Shown: positions 1 to 31,224 of the stretch, one piece after another
How positions within the stretch are numbered: the first letter of the stretch is position 1
Layout: each line of letters begins with the position of its first letter
Source: Cristatella mucedo
Lineage: Eukaryota; Bryozoa; Phylactolaemata; Cristatellidae
DNA length: 62,000 nt
Reading direction: 5' to 3'
Assembly (NCBI GenBank): GCA_009760855.2
Contig: WPIO01000002.1
Coordinates: forward strand, 8,432,501 to 8,494,500
Notes under the pieces: model-generated
What the model saw: only the letters and a program-made list of their open reading frames with translations
Databases searched by the model: none
What the model was told of the DNA's origin: nothing
Position numbers and translations under genes: made by a program

Positions 1-50
<50 letters not shown>

Positions 51-60
51 ATCTCTATCT
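1..60. repeat. (CT)n microsatellite at window edge
   Basis: Pure CT repeat to about 44, then CTCTAT variants. It lies in the intron upstream of the first visible CV2-like exon. Positions 61-266 show nothing else but the intron's 3' end. Confidence 0.9.
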
Positions 61-266
61 CAATCCATATATATCTTGCTCATACCAGTTCGTGTCTATG
101 CATGCGCAAGTGCACGAATTCACAACAACGTGTTTACTGGGTCAATTGGATTAATGCTTTTGGTGGTACTGTCCTCATTAAATTATTGGAAAGTTGTCTC
201 CGCATCTATGCATCTATCACCTGAAAGCACTCGTGCCATTTCTGTTGTGCCACCTTCATCGCACAG

Positions 267-20069
<19,803 letters not shown>

Positions 20070-21639
20070 TGACCAGCTAGCAGCTGCTGCATCGAGAATT
20101 GACTTCGCGACAGAGGCAGCTCGAGTCCCTGCCTGTGCTGCCCGGTCGATTCGCCATGAGACAAGCGAGTGCCTGGAGGGGCCACCAGTCGGTCTGGCTA
20201 GACTTCGACCGAGTTCCATGCTCGGGCTTTTTTGCAGCAGAGGCAGGCAGATGCATGCGTTTCTTTTTGTTTTAGGTTGCGTCGGTCCGAACTCGTAAGC
20301 CGTTGACTGAAATTGCCCACTCTTGCTGTGGCGACAATTTTATTGATCCCAGTAAATCCTGAAGACAGTATGTCGGGCATTAGGCTCTGTTCTGGGCTTC
20401 CAAACGAAGCTATTGGGCTTTTCTCGAGCGTGAGTTTTTGGGGGTTTGAGTCGGGCTTCTTTCCCCATAAAGCAAGTGCCCGTGGTTTTACAAGCAGCCA
20501 CCTGCCTCTGCTGCTTGGTGCCTACTATTTATCGTCTTTAGATTGACGTGGGTTCAAGCCGTGCTGCAGATACTGGATTTCTAGAGACATGAGAGCTCAA
20601 GTGCTGACCATGTCACGTGACAGTGCAATCCGAGCTGAGTTGATTCGATAGCACCGAGTGCATGTAGGGATGTGGTTGAGCCTCGTAAATCTGTCCAATT
20701 CCTGCAATTTGATTCTATCGAGGCACGTTGGCTACCTGAACGCACGGTTAGGCCCGGCACACATAGCCCTACGAATGAACAGCTTGTTCAGTCTTGCACT
20801 GCAATGTAAACCTGTCAGGCAATCGTTTGTTTTCAAGAAGACTGTCGAGGTCCCTGTTCTCTGGGAGCCAGCACATCGGGCGACGAGCCTCTCAATAGCA
20901 ATGAAAAATATCCCGTTGTAAGGCGGTCGCCAACAGGCAAGCTACACTCAGTCCAGGTGACCGTTTCTGCACCCCCACCAATGTGTCCGAAGAATGTCTG
21001 TCGCGGGGCTTTTAGGCTGAAATACTCACACCCGGGGGGGGGCACAAAAGCTGAGCACAATACGTAACCAATATCTACTCAGCTCTCAGAAATGTATGCA
21101 GCAGTAATACCAATAATACCATAATGTAGCTGCAAAGCCTCTCTGGTGATCCGATCTAGCTCATGTATTCGACCTTGGCCTGTCAGCACAGGGTCGAATA
21201 CATGAGCTCATCAGCCCTGGTACTTGAGCCCAGGCTGACTGGGCAGCTAGACTGGCAGCACTCAAGAGGGTCAGCTAATCGTTGTCAGCTACGATTATGC
21301 GTCGATCGTCATAAGGTAACGATGCTTCGATCTTAGCAAAGCTAATTAGGGTAACTAGGCAGCAGCTTACGACCGTCCAGCTCCAGTTGCTGTCCCGCCT
21401 GCTACAAGCTTCAAGCTTCTTAACATTTCGGCGATGCGTCCAGAAATTGCGGGACAAATCAGGCAGACGGTGCAGCTAAATGCAGCCGAAAAGCACACTG
21501 AAAGAATGCGAGTGAAGCGAGCGCGACTCCTTCGAGACCCGCTCCTCCTCACCAATTTGCACGACGGACAGTTCATGTTCGAGGATCGAATGTTGTGAGA
21601 AAGAGTTGGGTTATTAGCTTCTGCTAAACCGTCGTCGGG
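20070..21639. other. Downstream of the CV2-like gene: presumed 3' UTR and intergenic DNA
   Basis: No further coding sequence recognised. I saw no AATAAA near the stop; AGTAAA near 20349 is a weak variant. A 17-bp inverted repeat lies at 21158-21208. Confidence 0.4.
21158..21208. repeat. Perfect 17-bp inverted repeat with 17-nt loop
   Basis: The left arm AGCTCATGTATTCGACC (21158-21174) is the exact reverse complement of 21192-21208. Pairing may extend inward by three more pairs including one G-T. It lies about 1.1 kb after the CV2-like stop. Confidence 0.95.
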
Positions 21640-21880
21640 TCTGATGTCATGACGCCAGTCAGGAGTCAGTTCCAGGTCATGGTAGAGTGACCTGAAAGAG
21701 AGTTATAGAACTTTGAAGTCGACATTTGCCTGGTGAAAAGTCAGAGCAGGTCAGCTGAATGGGTTGTAATATGGTAGTTTCGACGTTTATGACAGTCGAG
21801 CCTAGCTGCAGAGTTTTTACCAACTGTAAGAGCCTCATTGCACAGGCAAGAAGACATGTAAATATTGAAAGCAGAAGTCT
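21640..21880 (-). mobile_element. Decayed LINE fragment
   Basis: On the minus strand it aligns by eye to the copy at 11690-12233: TGCAATGAGGCTCTTACAGT and AAACTCTGCAGCTAGGC, then after an internal gap CCTGGAACTGACTCCTGACT. Confidence 0.6.
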
Positions 21881-22267
21881 GAACGTGATGTCTTACAGCA
21901 TGGAAAAAGCCTTAGAGCGAGCAGCCCTCGACCGGTCAGCTAAACGAGGTGAGCGATCCTCCCTGCAACCGCACGTGAATTCTTCCCGGCGCCGAGGTGA
22001 TTCGGCCGCATAGAGCGCCGATGTGACCTTTTCTGCCCTCCCGGCTCGGCAAAACGGCGCCAAAACTTCGCCTCTGCAGTCGGCATGCGCCAGCGACATC
22101 GGGCCGGCCGCCATAACTTTCGCGTCGCTCTCACGAGTTCGCCGCGAGAGCAGAGGCTTCGCCACATCTGGTCGAAGTAAAGAACAGCCCTTGACGTTAC
22201 TGCTTGCTAGTATCCATGCGTCGGAATGCAGAGAGCGGTGACTGCAGGACGCACCATTTTGTGACCC

Positions 22268-22412
22268 AAAAAAAATATAATTCATTTGTATAGCGCCCCA
22301 AGAGAACTTAATCACTATTCAGGCGCTTCACATATGCCTCGGGGCTCGAGCCCACGACCTCAGTCAGACCTTGGTAGGGGCGAGCACCTTAACCGCTAGA
22401 CCAAGCCAGCTC
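22268..22412 (-). mobile_element. tRNA-derived SINE, family A (well preserved)
   Basis: Minus strand: CTGGCTTGGTCTAGCGGTTA (A box), GTGGGCTCGAGCCCCGAGG (B box), AAGCGCCTGAATAGTGATTA, AGTTCTCTTGGGGCGCTATA, CAAATGAATTATA. This is the clearest copy and serves here as reference for the family. Confidence 0.88.
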
Positions 22413-22759
22413 GGCAGTCCGATGGCGCCAGATAGCGGGCACTGTTCTTCACGACTGGCCTGGCCACGAGTTCCGAGTTCATGAGTTCAGTCCAACTAGT
22501 TTCAGAGTTGTATGCAGCACGCTGTCGTGTACTTCTACGGCGTCTGGATGTGTACATTTTCCGGAGCCTTCGCGGGCTACAAATTAAAAAAGCTTGGCAA
22601 CTTTCTTTCTTTCGCGTACCTCAAGTTCCCATCGAGTGGGTGCTCGCTGCATAGACCTGCGCACTCGCTAGCTGAAATCCGCCCACGAGCCACGGCTCGC
22701 AAGCGTTTTAGTAGAGTGCTTCGGTTCGCCACTCGCGAGATTTAGGTGCGTCGCAACCT

Positions 22760-22860
22760 AGTTAATAATAAAAATAATAAATAATAATAATGCACTTTAT
22801 AAAGCACCCTCAGAGAATTCAATCTCTTTCTAGGCACTTTACAGTTGCTGCAAAGGGAAA
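22760..22860 (-). mobile_element. LINE tail fragment
   Basis: (AAT)n tail, then AATTCAATCTCTTTCTAGGC and ACTTTACAGTTGCTGCAAAG, the reverse of the LINE 3' end. Confidence 0.75.
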
Positions 22861-22864
22861 CGCG

Positions 22865-23392
22865 ATTGAGTTACTTTCGCTGACCGAAAGCCGCTTAGAC
22901 TACGAGTATACTATAAAAAACTCCCTAATGGGCTATAGGCAAGTAGCCCTTGTAGCTTGTGAAGTTGCTGACGGAGATAAATTGAACTGATTGCATTGCA
23001 TTCTAATCCATTACAATAAGCACACGGGACGGGAGATTCGAGCAATAGAAGTTAGGCAGTCAGTACCCGTATGTGGCTAGCCAATCCTATTTCGCCGACC
23101 TGAAAAGAGATGCTGTCAGCCTTGGCTCGGCTTACGAATCCGTTGCATCAGCAGTGAACTATTTAAATTCAACAAAAAAGCCGATTAATTTTTTGAGTCC
23201 CCTGTCAATATTAAGGTAAGTCTCGGACGTTTCGCATACGACATTCCGGTACGCACGTTATCGTCGGCCCACCGAGGATCGTAGTTCCGGAACTCGATCC
23301 GCTTTGCTCACGAGTGTTTGCAACTGTCGGTCGCTTAGCCTGGCTCGACTGGCGATGTAAGAAGCAGCCCGGATGCCGTGCGGACGAGCCAG

Positions 23393-23445
<53 letters not shown>

Positions 23446-26100
23446 TGCAAACCCAACGAGCTACCCGTAACGCAGCTGCCCCGGCCACTGCGTTTACGCC
23501 TACGTCAGACTGCCGACTATGCGCGCTTCTGTCGTCGGACCGCAAACCAGCGTATCGACTCGGCGCCGAGTCGACCAGCGGCTAGCGTCTTCTGCGTCGC
23601 CCTCGCGGCATTTAAATGTCGCCACTCGATCACGAGTTCTTTTTGTGCACGTCACGTCCCGAGAGCGCTTCGGTGTCCGGCGGCGGCGAAGGAGGCGGGG
23701 ATGTTGTGGAGGACGGTGATGGAGGCGAGGAGCAGCTCGACAGCGTTCCAAAGCTACCGCGGGTCCGTCGTGTTCGGTCACTCGGTCCCCTACCCTCGCC
23801 TTCCCCGCCCCGCCCACCCCACCCCCCCCCCCCCCCCCGAGCTCTCTCCGCGATGAGGAGGTCGCTTCTCTCACTGTAGGACGGTCATCTAGCCGGACCG
23901 ACGCAGGGTGCGTGGCACGGGCGGCGGAGCAGCCGTTGTGAGCGCTTCGAGCCGGCCTCCGTCGAGCGAGCGCCAGCCTTTCGCCAGCTCGGCGATCGCC
24001 AGCCGGCTGAAGCGAGGGAGGGGCGTGGCGGAAGCACTGCGGGGCGGGTGGGCGAATGCCGTGCGGCCGCCCTACGGTCATCCGAGCGGAGGGTCGGTCG
24101 ACTGCGGCCGCTGTCCAGCGGGACGCTGTCCCGGTTCTGAGTGGCGGTCTTGTTTTCTTTGATTACCACTCGTGTTGCCTCAGGCGCTCGCCAATAACGC
24201 CCAGTATCCGCCGCTCGGCCAGTGCCGGCGACGGATACGGGGGCCGTCCTCCCGACACGCGCTCGCCGGTGCACCGGAGCGAGCTCGCGGCCGCGGTGGC
24301 GACCGGAGGCAGGCAGACCACCAGACGGCGAGGAGCACCATGCGTCGCAGCCCCTCCCCCTTCCCTGCTGCTGCCGCCCCCCCCCCCCCGGCCGCCCAGC
24401 CGCTAGCTGCTGCAGACTGCAATAGACCCGGCCAGCAATAGCCAGGCTACCGGCTAATAGCTACCGGCGGCCTCCTGGCCGGCGTTCGCCGGCATGCTCT
24501 ACCTCCTGGCTCTCACTTGAAGCGACGCGCAGCCAAGACACGAGAAGGAGGCTGCAGAGGCCACCACGAACGACGGGCTCGTTGGTCGTCCCTCCTCCTC
24601 CCTCCCCCCCACCATCCGGAACCGCCTGGGGCTCAGCGAGGAGCGAGCGAGTGAGCGACCGACCGACCACTGTCGGGTTCGTCAGTGCTGCTTTTAGCGA
24701 CGAGGTTAGGCCCTCGCTCTTGATGACCCAGATCGTCGGTTCGAGTGCTGCTGGGGGGCGGCATGGCGCGGCTTCGGCGATCCTTCAGCCGCCGCAGCCG
24801 GAGCGGGCGGCGACTGAATGGCCGCAAAGAACCTTCCGCTGCTTTTTCAAGGAGATTGCTGAATCAGCTAAGCTTTTGTCTCTCTTTCGTATCTTGCAGC
24901 TAGCTGTACAGCACGTGGATTGCTATTGAACTCGCTTTGGGTCGCTATGCAGACGATCCATTCTTAGTATTACCATCATCCCAGTTGACTATGAGCTCGC
25001 GCTCGGACTCGCGGCAAGAGACACCCATAGGTCACAGAGCTCGCCCAACGCGTTCGGGGCGCCCGTCGAAGCAGCAGTGACGTCACGGCGGTCAGCCGCG
25101 ATCTTTGAGTGCGGCCATTTCATCCGGGCGATCGAGCTGAGGGCGCGCATGCGGTGCAGCAGTAGAGGCTAGAGCGTCTTATCGAAGCCCTGCGGAAGCC
25201 ATGAACGGTGCGCCGGCCGCCGAGTACTCATACCCAATCGCCCAGCGACCTACCGCTGCCGGCGAACCGGCATTCGTTCACTAAGCGAGCGTTGGACGCC
25301 CGCTGCTGGACGTCAGCGATTCGTCAAAACTCGCGCTCCGTGTCGGCGGCCTGCACTTATCGTCAGCGGGCGCCCCCTGACGGAAACCGTTCGCGAAGGA
25401 AATCGCTAGTCTACCATACGGAAACCGTATCGAGGAGAGTCCTCGCGAGAAGTGGCAACGTGTACAGCTGGAATCGGCGATTGTGCAGACTTTACTAGAG
25501 GCGCCGTTGTGCAGCGCATAAGCACGCAAAGAGAAATGCACATGTACCGAGCAAATGCTGCGAGGAACAACTGCATCTTTGGCCACTCTTGAAATGCGGC
25601 TAAGTCGGAGGTTACATCGAGACGTCAGTCGCGAGAGAATTCCGTGCTTTGGACTCATGCACCTGACCTGTCGATACGGTACCGAACGGATTTGGGAGCG
25701 CGCGGTTCGAGGTGCAGCTAAGCGATTTGAATCGGGAGAGCGGGAGGCATAACGCAACGTCCAACGGCGAAGGAGTTCGAATGGATAGGCACCACACCCT
25801 GTGCTCTAAGAAAAGCCTTGTGCTCGCGTGGCGGCGTTGTGTGCGGCCGTACGTCGCAGTGAGAGAAAGATGGGGGAAGAGTCGCGGCGCCTCATTTTTC
25901 GCTCCCCATCGTATATTCGGCCAGGCCGAACGACTCGAATATTCGAATAGGTTTCGTCGTTTCGAATAGATTCGAATAGATTTCGGCGACGACGACTCGA
26001 ATGCAGAATCGGTCGGCAGTGTGACTGTGAATTGCAACTTGGAATTCATGGATGCGATGTGTGGTAGGGTAAAAGAAAAGAATATTAGGTGAATCAACAG
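22865..26100. other. CpG-rich intergenic DNA, no gene recognised
   Basis: Base composition shifts to high GC and CpG from about 23.2 kb. The block holds a (CT)n tract at 23396-23433 that runs into (CG)n, C-runs at 23822-23838 and 24379-24390, and many overlapping open frames on both strands without domain signals. Confidence 0.45.
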
Positions 26101-26104
26101 CCTC

Positions 26105-26212
26105 TTTTTCATAGCGACAGAAGTGACCTTTACTATCGCCACCGCTTTCAGTGGCGATAAAGGATTGCCCACCGCACGATTCGAACCCAAGACCCCGAGA
26201 CCAATGTCGTGA
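26105..26212 (-). mobile_element. tRNA-derived SINE, family B
   Basis: Minus strand has B box GGGTTCGAATCGTGCGGTG followed by GGCAATCCTTTATCGCCAC, matching the family B copies at 17.6 and 44.6 kb. Confidence 0.6.
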
Positions 26213-27044
26213 AGAGTAGCTGTCAGAATTAAAAGCGCGAATATCCTAGCAATAATCTATGTGCCAAAGAGGAGAGAGTGGCGTCAAAGCGGAGTCGTAC
26301 AAGGACAACCGTGGAGTGTATCGCTACGCAGAAGTAGGTAGTTCAACCGAGCCCAGAGTTATTGCAGCTAGGCTCATTTGCCGAAGCATCCATTTACCGC
26401 GCTGAACTGCTAAAAACGAATAACTACGTCGGCTGCCGTCTTACAAAAGGACAATCGCCATGAGCGTTTTTTTGACAATATCTTACACCCACACGCTTTT
26501 GCCACCTCAGCGATGTATGGCCGAGGTTAAAGGATACGTTAGCGAATTCTGCCATTCGCCGCAGACACCGACGGTTCGCTCGTTCGTAGTGCCTATCCGT
26601 AACTAGAGTGCGCAGAGCTGCTCTGCTGAAGACCTTTCGAAATCCTGGTGATTAGAGTCGGAGCTCATCATGCGTCCAAAGAGCAGTGGCACGCGTGGCT
26701 GAGGAGCACTTTGGGTGCTGTCGGTACTTTCGGCGAACGTCCGCTGCGCCCGATGTGCGTTAACCTGTTCAACGGCTTAATAAAGCTCAGACGTTAGCGC
26801 CGTCTAGCTAGCAGCCCGCGTCTTATAAGCGCTCTACGCCGCGCTGCCTACGTCTTTCTTTCGAGTTCGGAAGCGCACGGGGAACCAGCGTGCCGAGGCC
26901 AAGGTTCAGCCTAGAACTGAGGCAGTCAGATCTGCTGGATCTGCTGGGAAGGTAATCAAGCTAAGCGGGTTTTTTTCATACAGTAGGAAACCGACGTTCA
27001 CTGTAGTAATACCCTCTCGTTTCTACTGCCTCGGCGCCCGCAGC

Positions 27045-27405
27045 AGCCTTAGCCTAGCTGCAGACTTTTGAGCCAGCTGTAAGCGCGTGAGTTCACGGGC
27101 CGGTAGGCCTGCAAGCAGTGAGTTACAGAAGTCGTGAGGGATGTCTCAAATGCGTGGACCAATGTAGATGTGATGTCCTTCTCTAAGCAAGCCCGAATCA
27201 CAGCAATGTTAAGTAGCTGAAAGTTGGCAGACTTGACTATGAAGCTGATCTGGCCGTCCAATGAAAGGCCCCTTTGGAGCGTGACACCTAGATTTCGCGA
27301 ACATTCAACTGGAGATAAGCTGGCAGAGCCGATTTTGAGTGTTAGCCTTTCAAATTTCTAAATCACACTTGGTTTGCCCAAAACTAGTAAGTTGGTTTCA
27401 TCATC
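27045..27405 (-). mobile_element. Inverted 5' part of a LINE copy (RT thumb region)
   Basis: Minus-strand translation reads KFERLTLKIGSASLSPVE, CSRNLGVTLQRGLSLDGQIS, FIVKSANFQLLNIAVIRACL, then LVHAFETSL. This is the conserved non-LTR reverse transcriptase C-terminal region. It is head to head with the sense fragment that follows. Confidence 0.8.
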
Positions 27406-27423
27406 GTTTTATCTATGAAAATT

Positions 27424-27925
27424 TGCTGCCATCTATTTATTCTTTGGTTTCAGCCTACCTATCAGATCTGCTCCCCCAGCCGGCTAAGCATCGCACCACC
27501 CGCATTTCGAAATCTAACTGCTTAACTATACCTCGTGCAAACAACAAAAAGAGACCTCACCTACTTACTTCGTATGCTCCCAAAGCCTGGAGCTCCCTAT
27601 CTTTCTGCGTCACGACATCTCCTGACTTGTCAACATTTCAAATGAAACTAAAAGCGCTTCTATTTATCACAGAAAGTAGGGGGTCCCTGCGATTCGTTTT
27701 TTATGTGCTTATGCGTGCTGACACTGTACATGCTGCCACTAACCACACTTGCAAGCTGACCCTGTGCATGTCACTCCTAACCATGGTATTCTTTATGCTC
27801 ATTTAGCGCGATACCGCTAAGCATTCGGTCTCGCTTCCTTTGCAGCAATTGCAAAACGCCTAGAAATAGATTGAGTCATCTGAAGGAGCTTTGGCAAATG
27901 TATTGTTATTAATGTTATTATTATT
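27424..27925 (+). mobile_element. Sense 3' part of the same LINE copy
   Basis: Plus-strand translation reads AYLSDLLPQPAKHRTTRISK, then YAPKAWSSL and TTSPDLSTFQMKLKALLF, followed by the 3' UTR (GCTGCCACTAACCACACTTG) and a TTATTAATGTTATTATTATT tail. In the intact element this comes just after the region found inverted upstream. Confidence 0.82.
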
Positions 27926-28324
27926 TACATGCAGACTTGTAGGTAGCGAGTTAGTGATTGCAGACGTGAGTCGCTCCCAGTGGCTCCGACCGCAGTACGC
28001 TATAAGCAGTTAGACTCTGCTGTGCTTTCGGCTAGTCGACTTCGGTCGATTCAGCTGACGATCGCCGAGTCCAGTGCAGGGCGGACTGCCTCCGATCGCA
28101 GTCGGCCAGCCGTCAAGCCAACAGAGCATGCAAGAACTGAAAAGCAGCTTAACGTCGATGAAGTTTTTTCGGCAGATTCACCAGCGATCAACGAGAAGCA
28201 AGGCGCCAAGCCTCAGAAAGCGTGCCTTAAGCGGCTGCTCGTCCAATGGTTCCTGCTTGAACAAGCCACAGCGGAACCCTATAGAAAGAGTGAGTGATAG
28301 TGAAAGAGATAGCAGTAGAGAGCA

Positions 28325-28328
<4 letters not shown>

Positions 28329-28370
<42 letters not shown>
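28329..28370. repeat. (GA)n microsatellite
   Basis: GA repeat of about 20 units. The open frames around it end in Arg-Glu repeats and are not considered genes. Confidence 0.9.
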
Positions 28371-28371
<1 letters not shown>

Positions 28372-28379
28372 GAGGAGAC

Positions 28380-30310
28380 TAGTCGTCATTAGGCGACGCG
28401 CCATGCTCAGTCTAGGTTTCTCGTGACCTCTGAGCTTTCAATCTCACCCGCTCGTCCAGACATCCCACTTCTGCTCCAGCTGCGAAGCCTTTAATCGCTT
28501 CTCGGGTTCTCGTGCATTTTCAGCCTCCGCAGAGGGATTGTGATTATCGACCGGCCCCCGACGGATGTGCGCTAAAGTCATGGCATTTAGAGGGGCACGT
28601 CGGTAATACCTGGAGACGAGCGAATGTCCTTTGCTCGGCCTGGCCGCTCACGCTATTAGCGCTGAGCACCGGCTCAAACGCTACTGCCGGCTTCTCGACA
28701 ACGAGCGCTTCGAGCTCTGCTGAGGGTGGCTCGAGCAGACGACTCTGTCTGCGAACGTCGGCGCGGGAACTCGGCGATCAGCGAGCGACGCTACGCGAAT
28801 AATCAAGCGTAGCAGCTGCGTCGCCTTACCGCGCTTACTTTAACGTTTTACTTTCAACTAGCCGTCGTTGGTCACCAAATTTACGGCAGAGCCATCAGCA
28901 AAAACAAGCACGAGTTGTAACCGCCCGAGTTGATAAGTAAACACACTTGCGAATCGTGGAAACGTATGAGGACTCTGAAATGAAAGTAACTATAGATTAA
29001 GTATTTTCTGGTGTCTCCTACTAGCGCTTCGCGTACGTCAAGAATTATTGGGACTCGAGCGTTTCTACTGAGCCGATCGTGCGCTTCCTCCATACTGCTC
29101 GCCCCCTCCTACTAGCAGAAGCTAGCGAGGCTTTCACCTTCTGCTTTACGCTCCATCGACGTTACATCCGCTATCAACCGGAATGAATGTCTCCCGTGAG
29201 TCTTTTGAGGCCCGCCATGCCAGCCATATTTTGTAAGGTACGCTCAAAAAAACTTAAAAGTGCATAACCTTTTGGAGCAGCTCTTTCATGCAGCACGAAC
29301 GGAACAACATTTGATTGCCAGCTCCTTCCCATATTTCAGTCCTGAGTATATTCATATTTTGAAATGTATAGCCATTAGAAGCGCTTCGGACTACACTTCT
29401 GCAGCGGGCTGAAGTCAGTGCGGCTGACGCAGTTGGCTCATCTGTAGCCGCCCGAGGCGGTCTTATCCCTCTCAGGCGCAGAAGCGTACAGGCTCGCGCA
29501 TAACAAATGCCCGAGCTTCGACGGTCGTATGGAGGACGGTGTCATGACAACGATGCGTATATGCAGACGTTGTAGTGCAAAGTCTAAGACCTCGCCACAC
29601 CTCCTAGCGTACCACGTGGACATGTCAGACCCGAGTAATACTTTCGGCATTTGAGCCATCCAGCGCACGTTGGCACATAAGTGAACTTGTATAACTGAAA
29701 GAGATTGACGTTCCACCTTAGCAATAGCCAGACTTATGTCAAGGAAGGGGCCAGGTCTTGACTATTCCAGAGGCTGTCTTTCGAAGAAGGGTGAAGAATC
29801 CCAATGGGCCCGCTGTTGCCCGACAGCCCCACCAGTGCAGCTCGGTATCAAAATACGCCGCTCGTTGACCTTTGCCTTGTCTACGCCCTCGATAGTGCAT
29901 AGCAGCGAAAGCGCGCTCGCTGCACGTTCTTCGCTCGTTCGACGTGAGTTGTCGAGGGTCAGCAGTCACCTCTGCTGCCGCCACCTGCAACGCTCTGTGC
30001 CGCTGGGGGGGGGGGGGGCGGGCGCGCTCGATAGACGCTGAGCGAACGCTTCGCTTCGCTCGCATCGGTACCGAGGTCCCGCCCGAGTCGTCCAGGTTTA
30101 GCTAGGCTACATGCGCTGTGCAGTTCGTCAAAACCACTGCGAGTCCTGGCCCTGGCTGTGCCCGCATTAGTGAAGACCGCTATCGCGTACTGTCCGCGCC
30201 GCTAGGCAGCGACGCTCCCGTGCTGCCTGGCGGCAGGTTAGATGGGTTGTCGGGGGGGGGGGGGTCGGACACTTCGCCGCTTTGCACGTCGGCCCTTCTC
30301 TCCGGGCGGA
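28380..30310. other. Intergenic, no gene recognised
   Basis: Moderately GC-rich with a G-run at 30006-30018 and another at 30252-30263. Open frames are short and without family signals. Confidence 0.4.
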
Positions 30311-30314
30311 AACC

Positions 30315-30446
30315 ATGCGACCTGGCGGTAGCAGCGGCGGCTGTGACGGCTGCCGCAGAAGCGGCAGCAGCTGCGGCGGCAGCCCAAAAGCCGGCGGTCA
30401 GAACGGACCGCCCAAGATGGCCGAGCAACCGAATTGCTGCAGCTCG
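30315..30446 (+). CDS. Possible first coding exon in a CpG-rich block
   Basis: An ATG with good context (AACCATGCG) opens 44 codons ending exactly at a strong donor (TCG-GTGAGTG). A second in-frame ATG at 30417 has near-ideal context (CCAAGATGG) and starts MAEQPNCCSS. The surroundings are CpG-rich, as expected for a gene start. I do not recognise the peptide, which is rich in Gly, Ser and Cys, and could not find a following exon. It may be chance in GC-rich DNA. Confidence 0.2.
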
Positions 30447-30987
30447 GTGAGTGCGGGCGGGCGGGGAGAGGGGAGGGGGCCGGGCAGCGCGACGACTTGC
30501 TGTTCGATCTGCTGGGGGGGGGAGGGTTGCGATAGCTTCTTCCGGCGAAGGCCACCCAGCAGCGACGGCTCTAGTTGGCCGCCGTGTTGACTCGCGGCGG
30601 CGAGCTCGACCTACCACAGAGGCGGCCGACGGCGCACCCTGAACGCAGCACGTAATTGTCTCACTAAATCGCATCACCTGCGCTTCTTTTCCTGTCGCGA
30701 ATTTTAGCTCCCCCTTGCGGCCGAGGTTCTTGTCGATTTCGCACGTCGGCGAGCCTCCTTCAACGGCCGGCCGGCCGTCGATGTTTAGGCAGTGACAATT
30801 GTACCATGCTGCTGTAACTATAGAGGACAAATAAGCTTTGGCTGGTGGGAGCGACCGAGAGAGAGCAGAGATATGGAGATGGAGATGTAGTGATAGCGTG
30901 AGAAAGAAATGAATTATGAAAGGAATTTAAAAAATTGCGAATAAATAGACACACAAACAGGTAGATAGAAAGACAGATGGACGTATG

Positions 30988-31029
<42 letters not shown>

Positions 31030-31220
31030 ATACATAGAGATATATATATATATATGTATACATAGATATATATATATATATACATAGATAAATAGATACG
31101 TAGAAAATTGAATAGTAGATAGATAAAAAATTAAATTGATGGATAGATCGTTAGATAATTTAATAGATAGGTGGATGAATGGAAAATTAAATAGATAGAT
31201 AAATTGATAGGTAAAGAGAG
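30988..31220. repeat. (TA)n and degenerate GATA-like repeats
   Basis: (TA)n with TG and CATAGA interruptions at 30988-31090 grades into loosely repeated AGATAGAT/ATTAAATAGA sequence to about 31220. Confidence 0.85.
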
Positions 31221-31224
31221 TGAA

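Noticed and set aside
30180-30830. 216-codon minus-strand frame
   Set aside because: Low-complexity Ala/Pro/Arg content driven by GC-rich sequence, with no recognisable family; the opposite strand has an equally open frame.
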